A stretch of 64,000 nt of DNA, taken from positions 1-64,000 of the forward strand of contig JADYZV010000046.1 in NCBI GenBank assembly GCA_020852965.1, read 5' to 3'. A model generated the notes under the pieces. That model did no database searches. It had not been told where the DNA came from and saw only the letters and a program-made list of their open reading frames with translations. The stretch's first letter is position 1. Each line of letters opens with the position of its first letter. This document shows, in pieces, positions 44,634 through 53,422 of the stretch. The translations under genes and the position numbers were made by a program. The stretch comes from Pirellulaceae bacterium. GTDB taxonomy: Bacteria > Planctomycetota > Planctomycetia > Pirellulales > Pirellulaceae.

Positions 44634-45224
44634 CTACAATCGCCGCTCAATACTCAGCGACAGTTTTTCCATGTCGCCAGGCAAATAGCCTTCGAGTAGT
44701 TCGAGTATTTTCCCGTCACGGTCGACCAACAATGTGGTGGGATATCCCAACGATCCATTTGGGAGAATCAGAGCTAATTGCTGGCGAGTCATCGCGGTGG
44801 GATCGCTGTAGGTTGGAATGGGCGTGTCATAGTTCGACATGAATTTCTCGGTTAGACTTCGCAATTGGTCCAAATCGTACTCGGGCCCAGAGGAACATGA
44901 GACCGAGACAATGGCCACCTCCGGATTTCCCAAAAACTTGGCAGCCAGCTTGGCGAATTCAGGGAACTCCGCTTCGCAAGGCGGGCACCATGTTCCCCAA
45001 AAATGTATCACCGTCAACTTGCCCTGCAACTGCTCACGCGAGATCGGCTCAGTTCCATCTAGCAGTGGGTGCAGGTCAAGCTGCGGTAAAGGCTGGCCGA
45101 CCGTGACGACTGCGGGAGGTTGCCCCATCCATACCATGAACGTGATACCAACCAACATGAACGCGCCAAAGATGTAAAGAAGGGCATTCGACGAAGGTGG
45201 GGCATGGGGTTGTGACGACGACAT
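44634..45224 (-). CDS. TlpA/ResA-type membrane-anchored thioredoxin
   Basis: The 196-residue protein has one N-terminal membrane anchor (LYIFGAFMLVGITFMVWM) and a thioredoxin fold facing the periplasm. The redox motif is WCPPC in VIHFWGTWCPPCEAEFPEF, near residue 80. LPNGSLGYPTTLLVDRDGKI holds the cis-Pro of the fold. It is of the AhpC-TSA/Redoxin type. Members reduce cytochrome-c or other exported disulfides, or act in sulfide stress. Neighbours give no specific partner. It is convergent with thiE. Confidence 0.92.
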   Translation of the reverse strand: MSSSQPHAPPSSNALLYIFGAFMLVGITFMVWMGQPPAVVTVGQPLPQLDLHPLLDGTEPISREQLQGKLTVIHFWGTWCPPCEAEFPEFAKLAAKFLGNPEVAIVSVSCSSGPEYDLDQLRSLTEKFMSNYDTPIPTYSDPTAMTRQQLALILPNGSLGYPTTLLVDRDGKILELLEGYLPGDMEKLSLSIERRL

Positions 45225-45358
45225 GGGAAGTATGACTGTCTGTTAGAGTTGTGAATTGAAATTTGAGTGAAGATCTACCTTCTGGCGACTCTCGCTACGG
45301 AGTTTCGAGGCTATCCAACCTATTATCCCCGCAATTCGCTTACGAAAGTAGTCCAGCT

Positions 45359-45964
45359 ATGCATACCCAGTGGGAAGTTGAACAAAAATATGAGGTCGAC
45401 GATCTGCCTGCGCTCCGTGATCGCTTGGCCGCCGGTGGATTCACTAGCCTCGGAAGCGAGAATAATAGCGACATCTATTTCCGCCACCCTTGTCGTGATC
45501 TGAAGGCGACCGACGAAGCGTTTCGGCTGCGCAGCCTGAACGATAGCAGTTGTGTCACCTATAAAGGAAAGCGTCGAACAGGGCCAGTCAAGACACGTCC
45601 GGAGATCGAGCTTTCCGTCTCACATACCGACCGTGAACGTTGGTTGGCCATGTTCACCCAGCTCGGCTTCAGACCGCTGCCAGCCGTCGTCAAACACCGC
45701 GAAACGTTTGCGAGCAGTGCAGGCAATGCAGGGCAAGGTGCGGGTACCCAGCCAAAAACACTGCACGTAACAATCGACGAGGTCGAGCAGTTGGGGAGCT
45801 TCGCGGAGATCGAACTCATCGTTTCGGCTGAATGCGAACTGCAGCCAGCAGCCGAGCGGATCGAGCAGGTAGCCAAGCAGCTTGGTTTGCGAATTGTGCA
45901 GCCGCGAAGTTATATTTCGATGCTGCTCGCGAAGTTGAACGTCGAGGAGGGGGGCGATGGCTAG
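45359..45964 (+). CDS. CYTH-domain protein (class IV adenylate cyclase-like)
   Basis: From the ATG at 45359 the product is 201 residues; the frame is open 32 codons earlier, which would add a tail unlike the family. The CYTH signature VEQKYEV (ExExK) is at the start. FRLRSLND and VTYKGKRR supply further charged strand residues, and VTIDEVEQLGSFAEIELIV closes the tunnel. CYTH proteins bind triphosphates; members include class IV adenylate cyclases, thiamine triphosphatases and tripolyphosphatases. Which applies here is not clear. The stop codon TAG is the first TAG of the dispersed GCTAGCTGC repeat unit at 45960. Confidence 0.88.
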   Translation: MHTQWEVEQKYEVDDLPALRDRLAAGGFTSLGSENNSDIYFRHPCRDLKATDEAFRLRSLNDSSCVTYKGKRRTGPVKTRPEIELSVSHTDRERWLAMFTQLGFRPLPAVVKHRETFASSAGNAGQGAGTQPKTLHVTIDEVEQLGSFAEIELIVSAECELQPAAERIEQVAKQLGLRIVQPRSYISMLLAKLNVEEGGDG

Positions 45965-46003
45965 CTGCAAAACTGCTTCACCAGCGAGGCAAGCTCGCGG
46001 GGG
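45960..46003. repeat. Dispersed GCTAGCTGC unit, copy 3
   Basis: GCTAGCTGCAAAACTGCTTC and the following ACCAGCGAGGCAAGCTCGCG match the units at 5363 and 21792. It contains the CYTH gene stop. Confidence 0.9.
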
Positions 46004-46014
46004 CCTGTCGGTGG

Positions 46015-46488
46015 CTAGGGAGCTGAGAGCGTGGTGAGTATTTTGGGGCAGGCTTCTTCGAGCATATCGAGCACGGTGAAAAACCCCTCGTCGCCGCCAT
46101 GGTATGGGTCGGGAACGTCAGCCGGCCAATGCGGTTCAAGAAACTCGCTCAGCTTGCAAATACGCTCAGCCTGTGCCTCGGAGTAGCTCAGCAACTCTTG
46201 CAAATTGGCTTGATCCATGGCGACAATGAGATCGAAGTCGGCAAAATCGCGATGGTGGACCATCCGCGCACGGCTGGTCAAATCAAATCCACGACTGGCC
46301 GCAGCGGTGCGCATGCGGCGGTCGGCTGGCTCGCCGATGTGGTAGCTGCTGGTCCCAGCCGAATCGACTTGGATGCGTTCACTCAAGCCCTGGTCGTCGA
46401 TCAATTTCTGCATAACCCCTTCGGCCGCCGGGCTGCGACAGATGTTTCCCAAACAGACGAATAGTATTCGTCGTGGTTGTATGGTCAT
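46015..46488 (-). CDS. Low-molecular-weight protein-tyrosine phosphatase
   Basis: From the ATG at 46488 the product is 157 residues, the usual size. The phosphate loop CLGNICRSPAAEGV is near residue 14 (Cys and Arg catalytic). The acid Asp is in VPDPYHGGDEGFF. The frame is open 24 codons further upstream but that part is unlike the family. Such enzymes act on tyrosine-phosphorylated proteins, and often on the BY-kinases of polysaccharide export, or on arsenate. The nearest export kinase homologue (9735) seems inactive, so a link is uncertain. Confidence 0.93.
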   Translation of the reverse strand: MTIQPRRILFVCLGNICRSPAAEGVMQKLIDDQGLSERIQVDSAGTSSYHIGEPADRRMRTAAASRGFDLTSRARMVHHRDFADFDLIVAMDQANLQELLSYSEAQAERICKLSEFLEPHWPADVPDPYHGGDEGFFTVLDMLEEACPKILTTLSAP

Positions 46489-46564
46489 GGTGCTGTAGCT
46501 TTCCTTCGATCGGCAGTTGATGGGAGAGCAAGCGGAAACCGACGCGGAGCGTCGGGCCACATTG

Positions 46565-47266
46565 TTACAGCTTTCCTTCGACGGCCAGTTGGTGAAAGAA
46601 GTGTGGAATCTTGGCTTGATTCTCGAGCAACCAATCGATCGAGGGTTCGTCGTTCATCGCCTTGCCAATGGCTTTGGTGGTCGCTTGCCGATTGGTTTGG
46701 AACAACACCTCGGGATCGTAGGCTTCGTTGACAATGGATGGATCGAGCCAGACTGAGCAGATAATACCCAGCTCATTGGCTTGTTCTTTGGCGATATGCC
46801 CTTCACGAACTGCATCTAGCACACCGTGGGCAATAGCTGCTTGCACAGTACCCATCAGAATGTTGGTGTACTTTTCGTTGTTGACTGTAACTTTGCTGAC
46901 CATCACCGTCAGCGGACGAACTTGAACATCGCAGTTGAGTATGGCAAAGACCTTGGAATGTCCTTTAGATTGATTGCCGATCATCTGAGCGATGGCATAA
47001 CCGACAGGGCCATTGAGCTGGCCGATCACTACTTCGGGTTCTGCGGCAGACCAAGCAGCATCGGCCTCGACCAGCGCTTCGCCCGACTTCAAGATAACTG
47101 GCTGCAGCTCTTTTCGAGTAGCCCGTATTTTTTTTCCACCACCCTGGCTCGATTTGCCTTGGACACGCTTGGTGGACTTCGCAGTCTTGGCCGCTTTAGC
47201 CACCTTGGCGGATGGTTTGGCAGGCTTGGTCGATTTGGCGGGTTTGCTTGGTTTCTTCTTGGCCAC
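46565..47266 (-). CDS. Formaldehyde-activating-enzyme homologue with H1-like N-terminal tail
   Basis: The 233-residue protein has a Lys/Ala/Pro-rich tail (residues 1-55, AKxAKxxK repeats) and a Fae fold from about 60. SGEALVEADAAWSAAEPEVV, IGQLNGPVGYAIAQM and VMVSKVTVNNEKYTNILMGT are clear Fae blocks. Aligned by eye to Methylorubrum Fae (VAHIDLIIG), the catalytic His corresponds to Glu76 in AAEPEVVIG. Fae joins formaldehyde to tetrahydromethanopterin. Planctomycetes carry both true Fae and Fae-like paralogues; this is more likely a paralogue. No other C1-transfer gene lies nearby. The basic tail suggests nucleic-acid or polyanion binding. Confidence 0.85.
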   Translation of the reverse strand: MAKKKPSKPAKSTKPAKPSAKVAKAAKTAKSTKRVQGKSSQGGGKKIRATRKELQPVILKSGEALVEADAAWSAAEPEVVIGQLNGPVGYAIAQMIGNQSKGHSKVFAILNCDVQVRPLTVMVSKVTVNNEKYTNILMGTVQAAIAHGVLDAVREGHIAKEQANELGIICSVWLDPSIVNEAYDPEVLFQTNRQATTKAIGKAMNDEPSIDWLLENQAKIPHFFHQLAVEGKL

Positions 47267-47557
47267 GATGCGTTTCGATAGAGGGGAATGTTGTGGTGGT
47301 AGAGGCTAATGAGGCGCGGATGGATCATGCGGTCGAATCGGCGTCCAGCTTCGAATTATAGTCAATCGGTCAAGAAACAACACCATTGCCCGGCTCGGCT
47401 GTTTCGTGGTGGATCGCTCTTTCGTCGGTCCATGAATTGCGCGGCAGGTAAAAAGATATTATTTCAATAGTGTACGAATGATGCGAATGCGGCTGACCGG
47501 TCAGCGACGAATAAGCGACTGTCCGCCGGAGCGGTCAGCGGCGGAATGGTTTCGTGC

Positions 47558-48499
47558 TCACCATCCCAGCCAAGCGGCGGGATTGTCACGCAAGAGTTGC
47601 TGACGCTGACTGAGTGCTAGGCCCAAGGTGTTGGCGAGCCAGCGGTCGGCGTCGGGCATGGTCGAGGCGGAACCGACGAAGTGCTCACCGCTCGGGTCGC
47701 GAGCCGCTCGATCGGCACCGATGGTCACCTGGCGTGGCCCGAGCTGGTAGGTGCCGGGCCCCAATCCCGCAGCGCTAATTGCGTCGGAGACTACGGCCAG
47801 TCGCTCGAGCGGAACCCACTTCAGTAGATTGCGAAATAGCGTTTCCGGCAGATGGAAACCGTCGGCGATCAATGTAAATCGTAGCTGATCGGCGCAGCGC
47901 AATGCGCGGTAGATGATATTGTCGTGGCGATCCATTTGTCGTGGACAACCGTTGCCCAAGTGCGTGAAAAGTGACAGGCCGGCGGCGATGCATTGTTCTA
48001 ATTCGGTTAGCGACGCATCGGTGTGTCCGGCGGCTACCAGGACGCCGCTTTCGACACAGAGCTCAGTCATGCGTCCGCCACGGTCTACTTCGGGAGCCAA
48101 CGTCAACAGTCGCACCAGGCCTCCACCCGCTTCGAGCAGTTCGGACAACAACGAAACGTCTTGCGTTTGTGCGTGTTCTATAGGGTGCGCACCGATGAAA
48201 CCGGGACGCGGCGACAGGAACGGGCCCTCGACGTGAAGGCCTCGGAATACAGCCGCTACTTCGACATTGGATTCGATAGCCTGTCGCAAGTTGCCAATGC
48301 AGGCAAGCATGGTGTCTGGTTCGGCGGTGATGATCGTGGGCAAAGCTGCAGCTACCGAGTGGCCGCGCATCGCTTGGGCCGCGTGCAAGATTGCCTCGCG
48401 CGTCGTCTGTGGATCGTTGAAGTCGACCCCCACGTACCCGTTGACTTGGAGATCAATGCTGTCGACTACCAATGCTACATCCGTTTTTGCGTGGCTCAT
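47558..48499 (-). CDS. nagA: N-acetylglucosamine-6-phosphate deacetylase
   Basis: The ATG at 48499 overlaps the nagB stop by ATGA, giving 313 residues; the frame open upstream runs into nagB. The TIM-barrel amidohydrolase has LQVNGYVGVDFND at the start and metal/active-site motifs HVEGPFLSPRPGFIGAH, LVAAGHTDASLTEL, LFTHLGNGCPRQMDRHDN and VVSDAISAAGLGPG. It lacks the N-terminal beta-sandwich part of E. coli NagA, hence the shorter length. It removes acetate from GlcNAc-6-P, and NagB then deaminates the product. The pair degrades amino sugars or recycles wall sugars. Confidence 0.92.
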   Translation of the reverse strand: MSHAKTDVALVVDSIDLQVNGYVGVDFNDPQTTREAILHAAQAMRGHSVAAALPTIITAEPDTMLACIGNLRQAIESNVEVAAVFRGLHVEGPFLSPRPGFIGAHPIEHAQTQDVSLLSELLEAGGGLVRLLTLAPEVDRGGRMTELCVESGVLVAAGHTDASLTELEQCIAAGLSLFTHLGNGCPRQMDRHDNIIYRALRCADQLRFTLIADGFHLPETLFRNLLKWVPLERLAVVSDAISAAGLGPGTYQLGPRQVTIGADRAARDPSGEHFVGSASTMPDADRWLANTLGLALSQRQQLLRDNPAAWLGW

Positions 48500-49266
48500 G
48501 CTAATTGGCTCGCACCGTATTCTGCGAGCGTGGCGGCTGAGAGAAGGCTCGCGCTGGTCGTATCCAGCACCAGGGTAGTATTGGCATGTTGCCGCAATGC
48601 CGATGCGGGGATTGCCGGCGAGACATCCTCTTCGAGCGTAGCGCGAACCGCCTCCGCTTTGCGGCGATCGGGTACCGAGCAAACGATTGCCTCGGCTTTG
48701 AGTATTTGAGCGATCGACATACTAATAGCTTGAGTGGGTACGTCACTGATCGAATCGAACCAGCCCTCGCCGACTTGTTGCTTGCGACAAGCCTGGTCGA
48801 GTTCAACGATCAAATAGGGACTGGTCGCCGCAAAATTGGCTGGTGGGTCGTTGAAAGCCAAGTGTCCATTCTCTCCAATTCCGCACAGCAGCAAGTCGAT
48901 ACGCTGTCCCTCTAACGCGGCGTTGGCAGATTGGAGAAGTTGCTCGGCAGGAAGTGCGCCATCCAAATAAGTAAATGATTTGAGCGGTACTCGTTCGACA
49001 AACCGCTTCTGCAAATATCCGCAAAACGATGCCGGGTGGCTACGGTCCACCCCCAAATACTCGTCCAAATGAAAGCCGCACACGCGATCCCACGCGATTC
49101 CCGGCTGCTGGACAAGCGAATCGAGTACTTCAAATTGACTCGAACCGGTGGCGACTACCAAATTGCACAACTCGTGGCGTTGGAGACTTTGTCGCAGCAA
49201 GTCGGCAGCTTGCACAGCGGCCAACGTACCCAATTCAACTCGATCCTGTGCAACCTTAACTTTCAT
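48496..49266 (-). CDS. nagB: Glucosamine-6-phosphate deaminase
   Basis: From the ATG at 49266 (GGAG seven bases upstream) the product is 256 residues. Family landmarks are GFHLDEYLGVDRSHPASFCG, LLCGIGENGHLAFNDPPANF with the catalytic residues, and SISMSIAQILKAEAI-like AISMSIAQIL. The upstream extension to 49314 has no homology. It converts GlcN-6-P to Fru-6-P and ammonia. It precedes nagA in an overlapping two-gene operon. Confidence 0.93.
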   Translation of the reverse strand: MKVKVAQDRVELGTLAAVQAADLLRQSLQRHELCNLVVATGSSQFEVLDSLVQQPGIAWDRVCGFHLDEYLGVDRSHPASFCGYLQKRFVERVPLKSFTYLDGALPAEQLLQSANAALEGQRIDLLLCGIGENGHLAFNDPPANFAATSPYLIVELDQACRKQQVGEGWFDSISDVPTQAISMSIAQILKAEAIVCSVPDRRKAEAVRATLEEDVSPAIPASALRQHANTTLVLDTTSASLLSAATLAEYGASQLA

Positions 49267-49763
49267 GCAAATACTCCTTGTGAGGAATCTCGCAAGACTC
49301 AGTTTGTCTTCCAAGATCGTACGTAAAAAAACTGACTAAATAGCCTCCGGGCTCCGAACCTTGCCCGTGCTCACTGGGGCTCTACTATTGAGACAAAATC
49401 TGGAGGCCCCAAAGTCAAAGCTGTGGTAATCCCTATCTTTGCAGCCAAGCCGCTGGTTGCCAAGCTCTAAACTGGCCAGTGGGGGGGCTATAAAACCGAG
49501 GAAACGCTATGCAAACCCCTAATTGGCAGCCAGCGTCAGCAGCCGAATCGACCACAGTGTTTTGTCAAGCTAGCAAAGGCGACTAATAATCCGCCATTAA
49601 CGATTGACGCCGCCCTAATAAACCCCCATAATCGTACGTTCGCAACATGAGGTTCACCTTGTCCGTACCAGTTAGCTACCCGATTTTTCAGGACCGTGGC
49701 AGTCTTACAGGGCGCGTGCTATGCGCCCCCCGAATACTGCTCGATTATTCGATGGAGGATACC
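49267..49763. other. Intergenic, with a sigma-70-type promoter candidate
   Basis: About 500 bp between nagB and the zinc-ribbon gene, which diverge. No gene is seen. The only element recognised is the promoter at 49604-49632. Confidence 0.6.
49604..49632 (+). promoter_or_regulatory. Sigma-70-type promoter candidate
   Basis: TTGACG (49604-49609) and CATAAT (49627-49632) lie 17 bases apart. It points towards the zinc-ribbon gene, whose ribosome binding site is about 120 bases downstream. Confidence 0.45.
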
Positions 49764-50000
49764 ATGGCTTCAGGTACATATTTCTTTCGCTCCTGCCCCA
49801 CCTGCGGTCGGCACCTAAACGTGCGCATCGAACTGCTGGGGAGAGAGGTCGAGTGTACGCAATGCCGCGCAACATTTGTGGCCACTGAGGAAGCGGAATC
49901 GAGCCGCGACGATCAACGCATCGAACAGATCCTAGCGCGCGCGCAACGCTATATCGATTCAGTTCACTCTCTCAATCCGAGTGTGGCAGAACCTTTCTAA
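49764..50000 (+). CDS. Small zinc-ribbon protein
   Basis: From the ATG at 49764, with GGAGG five bases upstream, the product is 78 residues. Two CxxC pairs (SCPTCGRHLNV and ECTQCRATFVA) form a zinc ribbon; an acidic helical C-terminus follows. Earlier in-frame starts at 49647 and 49752 lack a good Shine-Dalgarno. Similar short ribbon proteins are common in planctomycetes; no function is known. Its last 42 bases overlap the 3' end of aroA, which runs the other way. Confidence 0.7.
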   Translation: MASGTYFFRSCPTCGRHLNVRIELLGREVECTQCRATFVATEEAESSRDDQRIEQILARAQRYIDSVHSLNPSVAEPF

Positions 50001-51278
50001 GTCATCCCAGTAGTTGGGATAGGTTTTGGCGGTGCATGCAGGGTCTTTGATTACAATGCCAGCGGTGCGCAAGCCGACTAGCGCCAAGCTCATCGCCATG
50101 CGATGATCGTGATAGGTTTCAATATCCGCCGAACGAATTGTCTCCGGCGGGTGGATTGTGAGGCCGTCATCGAACTCGTCGACCGCAGCACCCAGGCGGC
50201 GCAGTTCGCAAGCCAAATCGGAAATGCGGTCGGTCTCTTTCACACGGTTGTGCGCCACACCGCGAACCGTGGTTGGACCGGAAGCAAACAGGGCCACCGC
50301 CGCCAACGTCTGGACGGTATCACTTATATGCGCCATATCTACATCAACCCCGCAAAGCCTTCCACCGCGCACAACGATGGAATCGTCGGCGTAGTCGACT
50401 GAGCAGCCCATTTGCTCAAGGACTTCGCAGAAGCGCACGTCCCCTTGTAGGCTCGAGCGACTGAGGCCCTGCACGCGGCCCTCGCCTCCAGTGATCGCAG
50501 CCGCGGCCCAGAAGTAGCTCGCCGCCGATGCATCGGGCTCGACCGCATACTGGCTGCCGCGATATCGATTCTCGGGCGTCTGCTTGGACGATACGATGCG
50601 CAGCGGGCCGCTGGCTGGTCCGCTTACGGCCGCGCCAAAGGAACGCATCACCGCTGAGGTCATCGCGACGTAAGGGACCGATACTAGCTCGCCGTCGACT
50701 TCGAGCACCACATCATGCTCGGCCAACGGCGCGGCCAACATGATTCCCGACAGATACTGGCTAGAGATATTTCCCGCCACCGTTGCTGAACCGCCATGCA
50801 TGCCGTTCGAATCGATCGCCACCGGGGGGCAGTCGCCATGCTGTGCATTGAGACTGCTGACTTGACATCCCAATTGTCGCAGTGCTCTGAGCAGATCACC
50901 GATCGGTCGCTCGCGCATGCGCGGCACGCCATCGAGTTGGTACCGTCCACCGCAGGCAGCCAAGGCGGCGGTGAGAAAGCGTATCGTAGTCCCGCTATTG
51001 CCAATGAACAATTCCGTCGGCGGTGCATTGAGTTTGCCACCACATCCTTCGATAAGCAGCTCGTCTGCCGCAGTGTCGTGCTGCAGAGTCAATCCCAATT
51101 GTTGCCAAGCGGCGATCATGACTTGGGTGTCTTCGCTATCGAGCACTCCACGCAAGTGGCTTGTCCCAGTCGCCAAGGCCGCGCAGACGATGGCGCGATT
51201 GGTAATGCTCTTGCTTCCCGGCGGTCTCATGGCAGCATGCACGGCGGAGCAGGGGGTAATTCGCACAGCTTGCGTCAA
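49959..51278 (-). CDS. aroA: 3-phosphoshikimate 1-carboxyvinyltransferase (EPSP synthase)
   Basis: The 439-residue protein catalyses the penultimate step of the shikimate pathway. Motifs are MRPPGSKSITNRAIVCAALA, near the N-terminus, with the shikimate-phosphate Lys and Ser; then LFIGNSGTTIRFLTAALAA, RPIGDLLRALRQLG, EPDASAASYFWAAAA and RVKETDRISDLA. HDHRMAMSLALVGLRTAG closes it. The frame begins at TTG 51278, with AGGGAAAA before it. A GTG four codons later is another option. The last 42 bases overlap the zinc-ribbon gene convergently. Confidence 0.95.
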   Translation of the reverse strand: MTQAVRITPCSAVHAAMRPPGSKSITNRAIVCAALATGTSHLRGVLDSEDTQVMIAAWQQLGLTLQHDTAADELLIEGCGGKLNAPPTELFIGNSGTTIRFLTAALAACGGRYQLDGVPRMRERPIGDLLRALRQLGCQVSSLNAQHGDCPPVAIDSNGMHGGSATVAGNISSQYLSGIMLAAPLAEHDVVLEVDGELVSVPYVAMTSAVMRSFGAAVSGPASGPLRIVSSKQTPENRYRGSQYAVEPDASAASYFWAAAAITGGEGRVQGLSRSSLQGDVRFCEVLEQMGCSVDYADDSIVVRGGRLCGVDVDMAHISDTVQTLAAVALFASGPTTVRGVAHNRVKETDRISDLACELRRLGAAVDEFDDGLTIHPPETIRSADIETYHDHRMAMSLALVGLRTAGIVIKDPACTAKTYPNYWDDLERFCHTRIERVN

Positions 51279-51330
51279 AGGTTTTTCCCTTGTCTATAAA
51301 AAATCTGTCTTACGTAAAAGTCTGTCTCAT

Positions 51331-51396
51331 GTGGTGGGCGAGGCTACGAGTCCCTGACGCATACTACGCCAAACGGACTCGTTGCCTCGTCCACCT
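51331..51396. repeat. Palindromic repeat, AGTGGACGAGG family, copy 3
   Basis: GTGGTGGGCGAGGCTACGAG-TCC (51331-51353) pairs imperfectly with GGACTCGTTGCCTCGTCCAC-CT (51375-51396). The stop codon of the CinA-like gene (51395-51397) sits at the end of the right arm. Confidence 0.88.
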
Positions 51397-52789
51397 ACTG
51401 CGCTCTCAGGGCTAATTTCTTGCGCAGTATATCAAGTCCCGTTTTGGCGGCGCGTGGTCCGAGTACATCCGGGTGTCCGCTCATACTGCGTCTATCGATC
51501 GACAGTTCATCCCCGATGGCTAAAACATAGTCGAAATCGAACTGGCCGACGGATACTTCCACTGCGCGCGGTGATGGATAACCGTTGACCACCAAGACCA
51601 CATCGGCGGCGAAACGTTGCCTTGCCTGCTGCATCAATGGCTTCCATATCTCCGATCCCCAATCGAGCACATCGCAGTCTCGCAATTGGCTATCGTGCGA
51701 GTCGCGGGCGCTCATCTCACGATTGCCGCGTTCCATGAACCAACGAGCGGCATGAACGAGTGTGGGAAAGGCAAGTCCACCGACAAAACCGCCTGCTGGA
51801 ATTCCTGTTGTGCTACCTGTTGAGCTGCCGGGTTGCTGGTTTCCGATCGATTCGTTGTCTAGCTCCGTTGCGTAGTTCCCTGCTGCCAACATCCATTGGT
51901 TTATCCAACTGGCCGCACCAATTTCGACAGTGGCCAGCTTCAAGCGTTGCTGGGCCAGTTTTCGGAGGATCGCGTGTTCGAGCTCGTCGTCTCCGGCGCC
52001 AAAAATCAGTTCGCCGAGCGCTTGCTGTATTTCGTGCAGCGTAGGGGCGATTAGATCGGCGAATTGTCCGTCGGTTTGAGCCCGCGCGGCGATGCGTAGT
52101 GTGATGGTTGCGTGGCTGACGGTGATGCCTACCGTTGGTGCGCGGCGGCGATCGATCAGGTTGGGTAGGCGAACTTCCACGTCGCTTTCCCCGATCCCGA
52201 ACAACTTGACGGCATAGTATCGCCAGGGAGCTAGGCTGGCACCAAGCATGGCTTCGATTCGCGGTACAACGCTTTGCGTCCACATCTCTTTCAACTCGGC
52301 GGGGACACCCGGCAGCGCGAAGATGCGACTGCGACGTCCGAGTGAGGCGACCGACATGTCGATCCCCGGAGCGGAGCCGTGCGGGTTGGGGATCACGCGT
52401 GCGCCGCGCGGAAACATCGCTTGCACTTGATTTCGCGCGGGCATTTCGCGATGACGGCGTGCGAACAGTTGGCGGATGTGTTCGAGTGATTCGACGTCGA
52501 GCTCTAGCGGGCACTCGAAGGCATCGGCCAGCGCTTGTCGCGTTAGATCATCCAGGGTGGGGCCGAGCCCGCCGCTAACGACCACCACATCGGCTCGGCC
52601 CGCCGCTAACCGTAGGGCTTCGATATCACCGGCCAGGTCATCGCCGACGGTGGTGTGACGAATGGTGCGAATTCCCAGCTCGGCCAGTCGCGCGCTGAGC
52701 CATTGTGAATTGGTATCGAGTCGCTGACCGCTGGTAAGTTCGTCTCCGATCGAGAGCACTTCGGCTTGTAGGTTTATGGAGTCATCCAT
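51395..52789 (-). CDS. CinA-family protein with intact MoCF-like and degenerate amidase domain
   Basis: From the ATG at 52789 the product is 464 residues. The N-terminal domain has EVLSIGDELTSGQRLDTNSQ, VVSGGLGPTLDDLTRQALAD and FALPGVPAELKEMWTQSV, typical of CinA/MoaB-like COG1058 (ADP-ribose pyrophosphatase in known members). The C-terminal domain should be the NMN deamidase PncC. There ESCTGG is replaced by EIGAAS (near 290) and the TGIAGPGG block by NGYPSPRA (near 400), with an insert of about 35 residues of low complexity between. Amidase activity is doubtful. The start is supported by homology only; no Shine-Dalgarno is seen. Confidence 0.85.
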   Translation of the reverse strand: MDDSINLQAEVLSIGDELTSGQRLDTNSQWLSARLAELGIRTIRHTTVGDDLAGDIEALRLAAGRADVVVVSGGLGPTLDDLTRQALADAFECPLELDVESLEHIRQLFARRHREMPARNQVQAMFPRGARVIPNPHGSAPGIDMSVASLGRRSRIFALPGVPAELKEMWTQSVVPRIEAMLGASLAPWRYYAVKLFGIGESDVEVRLPNLIDRRRAPTVGITVSHATITLRIAARAQTDGQFADLIAPTLHEIQQALGELIFGAGDDELEHAILRKLAQQRLKLATVEIGAASWINQWMLAAGNYATELDNESIGNQQPGSSTGSTTGIPAGGFVGGLAFPTLVHAARWFMERGNREMSARDSHDSQLRDCDVLDWGSEIWKPLMQQARQRFAADVVLVVNGYPSPRAVEVSVGQFDFDYVLAIGDELSIDRRSMSGHPDVLGPRAAKTGLDILRKKLALRAQ

Positions 52790-53422
52790 AGGGAGGGGGA
52801 CTTTTCCGAGGGTTGCCGGCTGGTCGTTTTTAGTGTGACGCGCTGGCCAGCATGTCGTACCGAAACTGTGTTTATTTGACCCGCATTGCATTGGCACAAC
52901 ACGCTGTCGACCGATCGCAAGTTTTCGTGGGCCAGTTTGTCGCGAGCGCGAGGTAGTTCGAGCTCAAAGTATAGCCACAATCTGAGCGATAGCATGCTGG
53001 CCTCTTGTCGCGGTTTAAAAATTCGATAGCACTATCATAGCCAACGCGCGCGTTTTTCGAGGGCCCTGATAATTTCTGCCCACGAATCATGCGAATGAGC
53101 GCGAATCCAGATAGCCTTGGTACGCTGGTACTGCGGCTTGGACATTGCATGGTCGGCCGCAGCAGCGCTCAGTCTCCGAAATCTGTGCTCCGGCTTTGCC
53201 ATCCGTGCCAAGGTACATGCAAGTCAATCTAAGAATCGCTTGTCCAGCATGACTGCAGCCAGTACTTTCAAGTACGCTCAATCAGTCGATAGGTGACCGA
53301 TCGTTGCTTACGGTCCGCCATCAATTTGCGGTCGTTGAGGAATTCTGTTCTAAGTAACGGTAATCTCGTCGGAAATCACATTGGAGACAAAACTGCTACT
53401 TTTACCGTGCATTTGCAATGCA
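52790..53422. other. Intergenic, no gene recognised
   Basis: 630 bp with no supportable frame. At 53072-53112 the string CCCACGAATCATGCGAATGA then GCGCGAATCC resembles GATTCG-type spaced repeats that often sit beside GxxExxY genes; no such gene is seen here. Confidence 0.55.
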
